A DNA stretch of 64,000 bases, from NCBI RefSeq assembly GCF_023159225.1, contig NC_063175.1:3230755-3294754 (forward strand). Direction: 5' to 3'. The DNA comes from Perognathus longimembris pacificus. Lineage: Eukaryota; Chordata; Mammalia; Rodentia; Heteromyidae. This document shows, piece after piece, positions 9,881 to 62,009 of the stretch. The first letter of the stretch is position 1. Each line of letters begins with the position of its first letter. Below the pieces are notes generated by a model, which saw nothing but the letters and a program-made list of their open reading frames with translations, did no database searches and was not told where the DNA came from. A program made the position numbers and the translations under genes.

Positions 9881-11190
9881 GAAATGCCAAAGGTGCATTT
9901 CCACCAGCATGGAAAAGTCACTCCTGGGACAAAAGTGATGGAGCATCCAGAGGCAGTAAGCCACTGCCTGGATGACAGAGATGGTGTCAGATCCTAGAGT
10001 CACTCCTGTTTGGCCTTTCAAAAGTTAATCAGGGCCGGGAGGTCCTAGAAAAATAGTTCATAAGCATGCTTTTTATTGCCCATGTCTATCTACTTTGTAA
10101 CTGGACAAGAACTTGCCAGTCATCTGTAATAGTGGGTAGTAAAGCTAAGTTTGTTAAATGGGGGATAGTTTAAAAATCCCAACCCCCTGCATCTGCTCAA
10201 AGCCCTAACTGGCAGTGAATTTTGAGCTGGTACATCTATTCAGGAAAGAAAGTTTGTAGACTTGAGATTGTGTCCTTATTGAGATCTGTTAATGGCCTGC
10301 AAAGGTAATTTAGGCACTGTTAGGTCATCAGAGATCAGTTTCCCCAGCCAGCCAGGAAAATGCTTTTGCAAACTAAGATGTTAAAAGGATACACTGCCAT
10401 AGCCCAAGGAAAATTCTGTATAAAGTTAAATGTTAAATGTAATTTCCAGTTTGGAGTAAAGCTCCCAATGGACATCTGATCCCGGCAACCCCTTGGTAAA
10501 GTAGGCTAAGGTTCTATAGGTTCCTGGCTAGGAAAGGCCAGTGCCACTGAGTCAGAAGATGGAATCCAAGGGCCACTGCCTAAACCAGTGGGATGTCAGC
10601 CTGCAAGAGCCAGTGTAAAAGTAAGGATTGTCTTCAACTGTCACAGAATGCTCGAGTAAGTCACTGATGGTGTGAGGAAGTAGATGTTGGTGTGAGTGGG
10701 AATGTGTTAAATTTTATAAGACACAGCTTATAAAACAGTATAAAGAAAGACTTCAGAAAGAGACTTGGGGGAACAAAAATGTTTCCTTTAGATTAAAAGG
10801 TTTTGGCATGTTAAAAGTGAGGAAGACATTCCCCAGACAGTTTAAGTATGTAGCAAATGGTATCAGTGTGTCTTAAAATTGGAACTTCTGAGTAAAGTTT
10901 GGTATGTAATCAAATTGGTTATAATATAAATAGGATCAGAATTGGGGCTTCGGTTTAAAACTATGTTTATCTGTACCTGCATCTGCAGTGGTAAGGGACT
11001 TGTGTGATGTCATCTAAATGTTAACCAGAAAGATCTCATATATCTTTAACTGCTTGATTCCCTTGCTGAGATGGTTTTGTAGATGAAGCCTGGATTTGCT
11101 CATGTGTAGCCTTAGGATCAGGTTTGGGATTCCCACCCCCCATGATTCCTAACTTGCAATTGCATTTGTTATGAGCTTTTATCCCCCCTC
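9881..11190. other. Non-coding stretch upstream of the pol remnant
   Basis: No open frame of note and no recognisable gag or protease/RT block. Probably decayed or VL30-like retroviral internal sequence, judged only by its position before the integrase tail. Confidence 0.4.
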
Positions 11191-11473
11191 AGAGCCCTAT
11201 AGCAGGTCCACCAAGAGATCAGGCCTAAGCTAAAGGCCCTTTATGAGACTGGACCTCCTCCTGAGCTATACCTGCTACCAACTGAGTAAAGTGCCACCGA
11301 CAAGGGAACCTGAAACCACGTTGGGACCTTACATCTTGCTGCTGACAACTCCCACCACACTCAGGGTGGACGGAGTTGCGACCTGGATTCTCTTCACCCA
11401 CGCCATCGAAATGACTGGAGCCGGTGGACCCATTTGCAGTAAGAGAGAACATTCTCTCCTGGTGGCAGATTAG
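11190..11473 (+). pseudogene. ERV pol remnant: integrase C-terminal tail
   Basis: The frame ending at 11471-11473 contains a block of the form LLTTPTxLxVDGxxTWI, the signature of the extreme C-terminus of gammaretroviral integrase. Only this tail survives, and upstream sequence has no matching frame. Confidence 0.7.
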
Positions 11474-11490
11474 CCACAACAGAGGGAGTG

Positions 11491-11887
11491 TATGAAAAGA
11501 TGGACTTGGCTAACTTTACCTTGCTAGGCCTGCTATGTATGATTGGTGCTTCTGTAGCTAGGAAGAGAGCCTAGACACCCATAAACCCTACTATGGGTGG
11601 TCCGGTGGCTTGGGGATGAGCTACTGTAACTCCCCTGGCCACTATTATTGCTCCTACTGGAGTCGTGAGATCATGGCCCCACTGTAAAAAAGGAAGAGGA
11701 AATTATTCCCCCTGGCAACAGCACTTTACTTTCAGTTGTGACCAGACCCTTGTTTGTGATTATGCTTGTCCTGATTGTGGGACCCTGTATTATTAATAAG
11801 TTTACAGCTTTTATTAAGGATAAAATAAATACTGTACAACTTATGGTATTGCGGGTACAATACCAACCTGTCCCTACCAATTCTTAG
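11491..11887 (+). pseudogene. ERV env remnant, mostly deleted
   Basis: A signal-peptide-like start (about 11491-11560) is followed after only about 130 bases by the membrane anchor and cytoplasmic tail of a gammaretroviral transmembrane subunit, ending at TAG 11885-11887. Nearly all of the surface subunit and most of the ectodomain are missing, so no functional envelope can be made. Confidence 0.65.
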
Positions 11888-11942
11888 TCAAAATCGAATT
11901 TATGAGCAAGGAGAACCATGATTGGTTCTCCAGTTACCTATC

Positions 11943-11954
11943 AGAAGAGGGGAA
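11943..11954 (+). other. Polypurine tract of the ERV
   Basis: AGAAGAGGGGAA lies directly against the TG that opens the LTR at 11955, as expected for the plus-strand primer of a retrovirus. Confidence 0.75.
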
Positions 11955-12538
11955 TGAAAAGCCAAAATGACTCCATTTTCAGGCAGCCCCCATTTTGTTG
12001 ATTATTTAAACTATGAGTAACCCAGAGCCCACCCAAATTCCAGGAACTGACTTGTTTGTGCTGAAACTGTTGAGCTGTAAATTTTTTGAACAAAGCTATC
12101 TTGAAGTCAGGCTCCACTTTGTGCTAACTGACCTTGGGCCTGCACAAACTCTGGGAAATGATCATGCAAGCCCAAGACAAACGGGCACTGTGAGCAAACC
12201 CAGACCTCCAAATACTCCATCTAGCAGGACAGCTCATTATAACCCAGACAGCCGGGAAACTCTCTAACCGCCCTAGAATGTCCCTAGCCCCAAGCCAATC
12301 AGACTTATGCCTGTACCCTAATCTTGCTCAAACACCTGGTTGCTGTAACTTTGTGGTTTTTGCCTTTATAAACCCTGTAAGATTTCAGCTCAGGGTCCTC
12401 CTCCCTATCTCCGCTGCGTCGGTGAATGGGACAAGACCCAAGCTGCAGCTTGCCTGAATAAAGCCTTGCTTTTGCATTTCAGAATGTCTGGCTCTCGGTG
12501 GTCTTCTTGGAGGTCATCTCGCGACTTGGGGCATAACA
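11955..12538 (+). mobile_element. 3' LTR of the gammaretrovirus-like ERV
   Basis: Begins TGAAAAGCC after the polypurine tract and ends GCATAACA. It has CCAAT (about 12295), TTTATAAA (about 12365) and AATAAA (12457-12462), so U3, R and U5 are all recognisable. It shares the family of 581-1011 but keeps a longer U3. SINE-like sequence resumes just after it. Confidence 0.82.
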
Positions 12539-12639
12539 GGTTCAAATGGTAGAGTGTCACCCTTGAGCAAAAAAGCTAAGTAAGAGCACAAGGCCCTGAG
12601 TTCAAACCCCACTGTTGGCATAGACACTTAAGAAAAAAA

Positions 12640-12640
<1 letters not shown>
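12539..12640 (+). mobile_element. SINE 3' part following the ERV LTR
   Basis: TTCAAATGGTAGAGTGTCAC, GAGCAAAAAAGCTAAG, CCCTGAGTTCAAACCCC: the second half of a composite SINE, apparently cut by the ERV insertion. Confidence 0.6.

Positions 12641-12642
<2 letters not shown>

Positions 12643-12676
<34 letters not shown>
12643..12676. repeat. (TG)n microsatellite
   Basis: Uninterrupted TG repeat after the A tail of a SINE fragment. Confidence 0.9.
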
Positions 12677-12677
<1 letters not shown>

Positions 12678-12825
12678 CTCAGGTGGTAGTAAGAGGACTT
12701 GTCCAGCAAAAGTACAAATTGAATCCCCAGTGCCACCAATCACCCAACCACCCAATAAACTAACACAAAATCATCCACATAGCTGAAATGAGGATTTCAT
12801 TGCCAGAAAAAAGAATACATTTTTG

Positions 12826-13024
12826 GGGGCTGGGAATATGGCCTAGTGGCAAGAGTGCTTGCCTCGAATACATGAAGCCCTGGGTTCAATTCCCCAGCAC
12901 CACATATAAGGAAAACAGCCAAAAGTGGCGCTGTGGCTCAAGTGGCAGAGTGCCTTGGGCAAAAAGAAGCCAGGGACAGTGCTCAGGCCCTGAGTCCAAG
13001 GCCCAGGACTGGCAAAAACAAAAC
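12826..13024 (+). mobile_element. ID-like dimeric SINE
   Basis: Near full length, with a short deletion in the second unit (AGAGTGCCTTGGGC). Its tail (AAAAC)n precedes a reversed monomeric ID. Confidence 0.85.
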
Positions 13025-13034
13025 AAAACAAGAT

Positions 13035-13121
13035 TACTTTTCTTTTTTTGGTACTGGTGATCGAACCCAGGACGTTGTACTTGCTAGGCAAGTGCTTTGC
13101 CACTGAGCTACATCCTAGGCC
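13035..13121 (-). mobile_element. Classic monomeric ID element
   Basis: TTTTTTTGGTACTGGTGATC, GAACCCAGGACGTTG, CTAGGCAAGTGCTTTGCCAC, TGAGCTACATCCTAGGCCC: reverse complement of a tRNA-Ala-derived ID. Confidence 0.75.
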
Positions 13122-13536
13122 CAAAAGAATACTTTTGTTACTTCTGCAAACTAGAGGCTAGTTCTACTACCCTGGTGAACTTCTAATTAGCTGAGCTCAA
13201 CAGTGTACTTGTATCACAGCTGCACAACAGATTACCAAGAGAAGTATCTCTCATTTTCAGCTACACTGTCAGTAGAGGTGTGTACTTATATGGTGGGAAA
13301 CTCTCCCCAAAAAGAGGAAGTGATTTAGTTGCTGGATAACTAAAAATAGGCAAGTATGTACCACCCTTCCTCATGAGCCTCACATTTTGCAGATTAGCTT
13401 GATTTTACTGTCTTTCTCACACCCCATACCCTATTTATTATTAACACCTGTCAGTTTCACCTTAAAAACATATCAAGACCATGACCATTTCCCCCTCAGG
13501 TCTACCACCAGCAGCTTAGATCAAGTACTCTTTACT
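13122..13536. other. Intergenic stretch, nothing recognised
   Basis: Unique-looking sequence without coding signs. Confidence 0.5.
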
Positions 13537-13624
13537 ACTTCTGTTTATGTGGTGCTGAGGAGTCAAACCCAGGGCTTCATGTGCGGTAGGCAACCACTCT
13601 ACTGCTAAGTCACATTCCCAGTCC
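13537..13624 (-). mobile_element. ID-like SINE, partial
   Basis: Only the tRNA-like half, reversed: TATGTGGTGCTGAGGAGTCA to AAGTCACATTCCCAGTCC. Confidence 0.7.
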
Positions 13625-13739
13625 CAAGTACTCCTTACTTCTTGATGGGTTTATTGAATCTGACTCCTGATTGGTCTTTGAGTTTCACATTTGGCCCCTC
13701 ACTGACTACCTTCAACATAACAATCAGAGTTGTTCTCTT

Positions 13740-13890
13740 TAAAAACATATTGGAGGAGGGAGGGGGGTATGAGAGACAAGGTAACAAACAGTACAAAAAA
13801 TGTATCCAATGCCTAACATATGAAATTGTAACCTCTCTGTACATCAGTATGATAATAAAAATTTGAAAAAAATAAAAATAAAAGATACCT
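13740..13890 (+). mobile_element. L1 3'-end fragment, sense
   Basis: GAGGGAGGGGGGTATGAGAG to TGAAATTGTAACCTCTCTGT, then ATAATAAAAATTTGAAAAAA. It is the reverse complement of the 3' ends found antisense in the gene, with an A-rich tail on the right. Confidence 0.6.
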
Positions 13891-14244
13891 AATTGTAAAC
13901 TCTGGAAAACAAAACAAAACAAAACATATTGGATTATCTCACACCTATACTCTAGGTCCTCTAGTCCTTCCTATATCATCCAGGGAACATGCCTAAGTGA
14001 TCACAATGACCTAGGAGGCCCTGCATGATCTTTTTATTTCCAGTATTCCTTTGATTTCTGATTTCAACCTCTTCTATTGTATATTGTGATGTTAAATATG
14101 CTCAGAATTTGAGATATTGGATGTGCACCAGTGAGGCACTCCTGTAATCTTAGGCTAAAAGGAGAATGTTGAGGTTCAAAGCCAGCCTGGGCAGAAAAGT
14201 CTGCAAGATTCCATCTCTAATTAACCAGCAAAAGGCTAAAAGTA

Positions 14245-14710
14245 GGGCTGGGGATATGGCCTAGTGGCAAAAGTGCTTGCTTTGTATACATAAGCCCTGG
14301 GTTCGATTCCTCAGCACCACATATATAGAAAATGGAAGTGGCACTGTGGCTCAAGTGGTAGAGTGCTAGCCTTGATCAAAAAGAAGCCAGGGGGTTGAGG
14401 ATATAGCCTAGTGGCAAGAGTGCCTGCCTCGGATACACGAGGCCCTAGGTTCGATTCCCCAGCACCACATATACAGAAAACGGCCAGAAGCGGCGCTGTG
14501 GCTCAAGTAGCAGAGTGCTAGCCTTGAGCGGGAAGAAGCCAGGGACAGTGCTCAGGCCCTGAGTCCAAGGCCCAGGACTGGCCAAAAAAAAAGAAGCCAG
14601 GGACAGTGCTCAGTCCCTGAGTTCAAGGCCCAGGACTGGCCACAAAAACCAACCAACCAACCAAATAAATAAATAAATAAATAAATAAAATAAAATAAAA
14701 GTCCAAAAAA
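14245..14710 (+). mobile_element. ID-like SINE, middle of a triple nest
   Basis: 5' part 14245-14392, 3' part 14588-14710 with (CCAA)n and (ATAA)n tail. Split by the young copy. Confidence 0.85.
14393..14587 (+). mobile_element. ID-like SINE, young subfamily Y, innermost of a triple nest
   Basis: Has CTGCCTCGGATACACGAGG and GAGCGGGAAGAAG. Perfect duplication AAAAAGAAGCCAGGG at 14378-14392 and 14588-14602. Confidence 0.88.
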
Positions 14711-14806
14711 AAAGGCTAAAAGTATACCTCAAATATGGAATGCTAGTCATAAACAAGCAAACAGAGCAGGATCAGGAGGCCCTGAGTTCAAGCCACAGTA
14801 TCAACT

Positions 14807-15361
14807 CGGATACATGGTATTTTCTTTGCCAAGAACCTTAAAGTATTATACAACTTGCTTTTCACTTCCTTCAGTTGAAATGTCACCCTATCAGTGATCT
14901 TCTCTGCCCCTACCTAATATTGTGACTTCTAGACCCCAGCACTCTCCATCTTCTATATTCTCTGCAATATAGTCATCATCACCTGATACTGTGAACATTC
15001 ACAAAGGCAGGAATTTTGATTTGTTCTCAATTTCTATCTGGTATTTGCTGAACGAATAGTAGCAGATTTTTAATAACTATCACCTTATCATTTAAATAAG
15101 GTATGAAGTATGTACAGTGTCCTTCATTTATACCATTACTAGAGATATGCTGTCCGGACAGTTTTGTTTTTATCTTATTTATACCACTCACATGTACACA
15201 GTTTAGTTAATGCTTCTGACTGCTGATAGCCATAGACTGCTTCTCAACTTGTGGTATAGGGAGTGAGGGAGTTACAGAATAAAAGTTTATCATTTTAGTG
15301 TAGATAGTTTATTTTTCTTTCATGATTTGGTGTGGGTAAACTTTATTTCAATTTTGTTTCG
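14807..15361. other. Intergenic stretch, nothing recognised
   Basis: AT-rich unique sequence without coding signs or recognisable repeat. Confidence 0.5.
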
Positions 15362-15546
15362 TGGCTGGGAATATGGCCTAGTGGCAAGAGTGTTTGTCTT
15401 GTATGTATGAAGCCCTGGGTTCGATTCCCAAGCACCACATATGGCGCTGTGGCTCAAGTGACAGAGTGCTAGCCTTGAGCAAAAAGAAGCCAGGGACAGT
15501 GCTCAGGCGCTGAGTCCAAAGCCCAGGACTGGCAAAAAAAAAAAAA
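15362..15546 (+). mobile_element. ID-like dimeric SINE with internal deletion
   Basis: CACCACATATGGCGCTGTGG: the link between the two units is shortened. Tail A13. Confidence 0.85.
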
Positions 15547-15649
15547 GTTTCTCTTTGAGTTTTGTCAAACATGTATATGGTAGAATTCTGTTTTCCCACT
15601 TAGTCCAAATGGATGAAAACAGAAAAAGGAGGATTTCTCTCCCTTCTTT

Positions 15650-15740
15650 TCTTTTTGAAACAGAGTCTTGCTATGTAGTACAGGCTGGCCTCAAACTTAT
15701 GATCTTCTGCCTCAACATCCTGAATGCTATATGTCAGTAA
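15650..15740 (-). mobile_element. B1 fragment
   Basis: GAAACAGAGTCTTGCTATGT, AGTACAGGCTGGCCTCAAAC: reversed classic B1. Confidence 0.65.
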
Positions 15741-15833
15741 AGTACTGAAGGACTTAAAACTTAGTCCTTTGGTGTTGTTAGGGGAGCTGGTCTCAATGCA
15801 GTTGTTGAATGCAAATGCACAGGATAATTTGGA

Positions 15834-16285
15834 GCACAAGTGGCTCACGCCTGTAATCCTAGCTACTCAGGAGGCTGAGATCTGAGGATTAGGGTTCAAA
15901 GCCAACCCGGAAAGGAAAGTCTGTGAGACGTTTTTCTTTCTTTCTTTCTTTCTTTTTTTGCCAGTCCTGGGCCTTGGACTCAGGGCTTGAGCACTGTCCC
16001 TGGCTTCTTTTTGCTCAAGGCTAGCACGCTGCCACTTGAGCCACAGAGCCACTTCTGGCAGTTTTCTATATATGTGGTGCTGGGGAATCAAACTCAGGGC
16101 TTCATATACGAGGCAAGTTTTCTTGCCACTATGCCATATTCCCAGCCCGAGACTCTTAAATTAACCACCAGAAAACTGGAAGTGGGGCTGTGTCTCAAAG
16201 TGGTAGAGCACTAGCCTTCTGCTGAAGAGCTCAGGGACAGCATCCAGGCCCAGAGTTCAAGCCCCACTGCCAAAAAAAAAAAAAG
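15834..16285 (+). mobile_element. B1/ID composite SINE split by a reversed SINE
   Basis: B1-like head (CTCACGCCTGTAATCCTAGC, TACTCAGGAGGCTGAG) to 15930, then AAATTAACCACCAGAAAACT to the A tail at 16285. The break carries GAGAC on both sides. Confidence 0.85.
15944..16148 (-). mobile_element. ID-like dimeric SINE nested in composite SINE
   Basis: Starts in a (TTTC)n stretch (its tail) and ends CCATATTCCCAGCCC. Confidence 0.85.
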
Positions 16286-16424
16286 GTTGATAGAGAAGCA
16301 AACAGTAACACAGTAGCTTTCCAAGGTGTTTTGACTAATCAATAAAGGAAGTCCAGGCAATTGTTCACTTAAAAAAAAGAGGTAGGATCCCTTTTTAGTA
16401 TCACACATGAAAATTAACTACATA

Positions 16425-16640
16425 CAGTGCTGGCAGCTCATACCTATAATCCTAGCTACTCAGGAAGCTGATATCTGAGGATAGGTGCAGCCCTGACAGA
16501 CAAATACAAGAAACTAATCTCTAATTTACCAGTAAAAAGACAGAACTAGAGGCATGGTTCAAGTGGTAGAGCATCAGTCAAGAACAGAAAAAGCTCAGGA
16601 AGAGCTCAAAAGCTTCTAGCCCCAATACCAGCAAAACAAA
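16425..16640 (+). mobile_element. B1/ID composite SINE
   Basis: CAGTGCTGGCAGCTCATACC, TATAATCCTAGCTACTCAGG through CATGGTTCAAGTGGTAGAG to a (CAAA)n tail. Confidence 0.75.
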
Positions 16641-16990
16641 CAAATAAATAGGTGAAACAAACCCATTTCACAGGCTGGCGGTGTGACTCAGTGATGCAGT
16701 GCTTAATATAATTGAGGCCCTGAGTGATCCTTTGCACTGAGGGGGAAAAATTAAGGGCTTGAATTTTACAAATGGAGTATGTCTGAGTGTCAAGCTTCAA
16801 GTAAGCATGTGATCTAGCTTCAAACCTCCTCCACCTTACTGTTCCATTATCCCTACTTTCAGGTGTGCTATTCCTGCTCCCCAACATGTCTTTTCACACT
16901 TTTGTTCCTTTGCTTGTTCTACCTGTAAACTATGCCCAGTCAATTATCCCGCTTTCACCTTGACTAATGGTGGTATTAACCAAACCTGTT

Positions 16991-18157
16991 ATTTTTTTTA
17001 TTAATTAAAAATTTTTTACAAGGTGTTGTGCAAAAAGGGTACAGTTACATAGTAGGGCAGTGTGTACATTTCTTTTTTTAATTTATTTATTGAACACAAA
17101 TTTTTTTGACAAGGTATTGTGCAAAAAGGGTACAGTTACATAGTAGGGCAGTGTGTACATTTCTTGTGATATCTTACACCCTGTTTTTCTTTCCCTTCCC
17201 TAGGTCAGGTAGACATATATACAATATACAATGTACCAAGAACATATACAGTAGCCACGTGGCCTACGCCGAAGAAAATTCGCCTAGGGCTTTAAATGTA
17301 ATGTCGACAATAGACAATATGTCGACAATAGTCTTATATGAACATACATACATAGCTTTTGAGCTATTGTGATCCACTAAGAGGTCAATTTTTGACCTTT
17401 ATATGTTGAGTAGTTGTTTGGTTTTAGTAACATAATGTAGGGTCGCTGACCCAAACCTGTGGGAAATGCCATTTGACAAGAAGTTTTTGGTTTCACAGAC
17501 CTGGTCTCTACTGTCTCCCCCTCCCCCCACCTTAACAGTCATATATCAGGGAGATCATGCCCCTTTGTTTTCTGTGTTCTAGGCTTGAATCGCTCAGCAT
17601 TATTTGTAGTTCTGACCATTTCCCTGCGAATACCAACATTTCACCATTCCTAATCGCTATGTAGTATTCCATTGTGTATAGGTACCATATTTTTTGGATC
17701 CATTTATCTGTGGAGGGGCATCTGGGTTGTTTCCCATATTTTGGCTATTGTGAATTGTGCAGCGATAAACATGGAAGTGCAGATGTCTTTTTGATATCTT
17801 GGGACCTGTTTTCAGGATAGATGCCTAGGAGTGGTATGGCTGGGTCATAGGGTAGGTCTATGTTGAGCTTTTTGAGAAACCTCCATACTGTTCTCCAAAG
17901 TGGTTGTACTAATTTGCACTCCCACCAACAATGGAGAAGAGTTCCTCTTTCCCCGCACCCCCTCCAGCATTTGTTGTTGCCTGAGTTCAGAGTATAGGCC
18001 ATTCTAACTGGAGTGAGGTGGTATCTCAGGGTTGTTTTTATTTGCATTTCCTTTACTGCCAGGGATGTTGAACATTTCCTCATATGTTTCTTTTGCCATT
18101 TTTATCTCTTCTCTTGTGAAGTCTCTCTTTAGCTCCTTTGCCCATTTCCTAATTGTT
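16991..18157 (-). mobile_element. 5'-truncated L1, antisense
   Basis: On the minus strand it carries the C-terminal end of ORF2 with the Cys/His block [18 protein letters not shown] and [14 protein letters not shown], then a 3' UTR and A-rich tail (T run at 16991-17015 on +). AAACCTGTT flanks it at 16982-16990 and 18158-18166, a clear target duplication. The last about 65 bases of the 3' UTR occur twice in tandem (17011-17075 and 17100-17165). Confidence 0.88.
17745..18083 (-). pseudogene. L1 ORF2 C-terminal fragment
   Basis: An open frame of 112 codons from the very end of ORF2p: [10 protein letters not shown], the cysteine-rich region and [20 protein letters not shown]. It is part of the truncated L1 above and has no start of its own. 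Confidence 0.85.
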
Positions 18158-18332
18158 AAACCTGTTCCTAACATAAACTAAATTTTATGAGTATATCTCT
18201 ATAATAATTATTAAAGATTTTGGCAAATCTGATAGAAACAACAATTATGATATTAAAAAAACCAAACTGGCTTCCCAACCACGACTTTGGGCTTCCTGAA
18301 TAAACATGTCATTCTCAAATATAAAATATTCA

Positions 18333-18496
18333 TTTTTTTTTTTTTTTGCAGAGCACTGTCCTTGGCTACTTTTTGCTCCAGGCTAGCACTCTACCACTTG
18401 AGCCACGGCACTACTTCTGGCTTTTCTGTATATGTGGTGCTGAGGAATCCAACCCAGGGCTTCAATGCATGCTAGGTGAGCACTCTACCTAGCCCA
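18333..18496 (-). mobile_element. ID-like SINE, last repeat before the CpG island
   Basis: T15, GCAGAGCACTGTCCTTGGCT; some 25 bases of the usual start are missing. Ends CTACCTAGCCC. Confidence 0.75.
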
Positions 18497-18775
18497 ATAG
18501 TCGCTATTTTTAAGAACAGGAGAGTAAATTCAGTCTCGGACCAAGGCACAACGGGCTTGCTGTCGGGATGGAGAAATGCATTCTTCTATCGGAGGACAAA
18601 GGCCTTTACTGAAAGTGCACTAGGCTTCAAGTATTTATGGACAGGGGCTATTAACTGAGGCGTGGGCGTCTTCTTGCACAATTTACAGCAATTTAAGCTA
18701 CTGAGCAGACGCCGGGCGGTGGGGCGGCCAGACGCGGGGACGCCCGGGACCGCGGGGGGCGCCGCGACCACGCGG

Positions 18776-18783
18776 TGACGTCA
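18776..18783. promoter_or_regulatory. Perfect palindromic CRE (TGACGTCA)
   Basis: TGACGTCA, the full CREB/ATF palindrome, in the upstream shore of the CpG island about 890 bases before the SMCHD1 ATG. The motif is visible; its use is inferred. Confidence 0.6.
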
Positions 18784-19430
18784 GACAACCGCAGCCCTCC
18801 CCTTCTCCCCCGACCCGCTTTGTCTCCCGGCCCTGCGCTGCCGCCCCCCACGGGTCCATGAGAAACCTGGCGGAAAGAGCAGAGCCCGGCATCTTGACAC
18901 CGGCTGCCCCCGCGTGGGGGCCCCGCGCACTCGCCTCTGTGGGAGGATGGGTCACCCCGTGGGGAGGGAAGATGTGATCCCCCCCCCCCCGCCCGCCTCC
19001 GCGTCCACGCGACACAGTGGCGAGGAGCCGGCACAGCCGAGCTCGAGACTCGATGTGTCGTGATGCGGTCAGGGTGTACCGGGGATGTTCGGGGCCGGAC
19101 AGAGGTGGCTGAAACCGGCCATCTCTCTTCGGGTTCCCAGGGTGGCCCGTACCGGTCCAAGGCGCCCAGATCCGGAGGACAGAGGAGGGGGCTGGGGGCG
19201 GGGCCTCTGGCCGAGTGAGAGCGTGGAAAGCGTGTCGCCCTGGGCCAGAGGCTCCGCCCCCTCCCTGTTATAGCCCCGCCCCCTCTCGCGGCCCCTCTTC
19301 TTCCTGCGGCGCGGTGCGGGCGGCGGCGGCTCGGTGCGCGAGGCTGGTTGTTAGGCTCGCGTGGGTGGTGACGCAGGCTGCGGCCCCGGGAGCGCTGCTC
19401 GCCCCTTCCTCTCCGCGGGATCAGCGTCCC

Positions 19431-19444
19431 GCGGAAGTGACGTG
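19431..19444 (+). promoter_or_regulatory. ETS/CRE-half composite site
   Basis: GCGGAAGTGACGTG joins an ETS core (CGGAAGTG) to a CREB/ATF half site (TGACG). Such composites sit close to the start sites of many CpG-island genes. It lies about 220 bases upstream of the ATG, so it is a good candidate for the core promoter. Confidence 0.6.
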
Positions 19445-19664
19445 TTGCTCGCTCTGGAGCGCGTTTGAATCGGTTCCCGGGTGATCCTCGCGCCTTACAG
19501 CTGCTCGGGCACCACCGTCGTCGGGAGGAGGAGCGGCAGCGCCTCGGGCCGAGATCTCGAGCTACCCCGAGGCCTGAAGCTGAAGGCCGAGTCCGCGCGC
19601 CCTTTGGCGCGGCGGGGTCGGCGGCGCCGTCGCAGTCTTTTTTTTTTTTTCCCTTCTCCCCAAT

Positions 19665-60951
<41,287 letters not shown>

Positions 60952-62009
60952 TAGTGTCGATTTAGACCCCAAATTTGTGGATAATTAGCTTTTATTATTA
61001 GCATATGCTGTACAAAGGGTTTTCTTTGTGGTATGTGTCCAGACATGCATATAACTTACATAGATCATGTTCATTCTCTATTATGTTCTTATTTCTTCTT
61101 TTTACAATTTATTCTATTGCTCTACTTGTGTATTATGTATTTTGCTCATATTCATTCCCCACATCACGCTTTCTCTTTTTATATTCTTTTCCCTTACCCC
61201 TTTGTACATTTGATTATAGATCTTCCATTTTACCCAGCTAACTTTTTTCCTTCTGGCTGGTTCTCAAGCATTCATCTTTCCAATATACGCTTCCTTAGTA
61301 GCTAGGCAGTGCATCTCCACTCCATTTAGTTAAGTATTATCTGTCTTTTTTTTTTCTTCTTCTTCAGGGAAGCTCAACCACTTGTTTTTATAGAGTGTTT
61401 AATGTATGTCTGTTTATTTCTTTGGGCTGTTAAAGTGGAAAACAAACTATTTGCTGGTTTGCACATAGAACACTGACATCAGTTATGTCTTGTTTTTTTT
61501 CCCCTCCTAATATTGCCTAGTTTTCCATTTTTCAGCAGATAACAATAGAGGTGCTCCTTAGGTACAGACATAAGTGGTTAAGAGTGCATTACTGTAAGAC
61601 TGCCCAGTTCAGATACTCATCTCAGGACAACCTCCTCAGATAAGAAAATTTCTCAAGTGACTTACAAAATTCAGAAAATTTTACTTACAGTTATTATAAT
61701 AGGTACATCAGTCCAGCTTTTCACACGTTTTCTTCCTCCTGAATATTATGGTGGTGTCATTATGGTGGGTATGGTTAATGCCAATTGATGATAGATCTCA
61801 TTATCTTTTCTCCACTTACATCAGGCAGGTTTTAGGCAGAATTTCAGTTCATATTGTACCTTTCCCTGCAACCACTGTCCATCCTTAGATACTTTCCTCT
61901 TTAATAATAAAAACTTAGTGGTTTGGAAAGGGCTTATGAATAACAAAAGATACTATCACAACACTCAGAATTTCAAGCGTTTTCGGAATTCTGTACCAAG
62001 GACTGGCGG

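Larger units (their letters stand above)
9100..12538 (+). mobile_element. Degenerate gammaretrovirus-like ERV, 5'-truncated
   Basis: A 3' LTR (11955-12538) is preceded by a polypurine tract, short env relics and the C-terminal tail of pol. Upstream (about 9.1-11.2 kb) I find no retroviral reading frame, only AT-rich non-coding sequence that may be a VL30-like internal region or unrelated DNA; the left limit is uncertain. No 5' LTR is visible. It cannot encode functional virus proteins. Confidence 0.6.
14117..14806 (+). mobile_element. B1/ID composite SINE, outermost of a triple nest
   Basis: Left part 14117-14244, right part about 14711-14806. AAAGGCTAAAAGTA at 14231-14244 and 14711-14724 is the duplication made by the SINE inserted into it. 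Confidence 0.75.

Noticed and set aside
581..12538. The two LTRs as the ends of one 12-kb provirus
   Set aside because: No primer-binding site follows 1011. The same SINE continues on both sides of the first LTR, and the DNA between includes an independent L1 and many SINEs.
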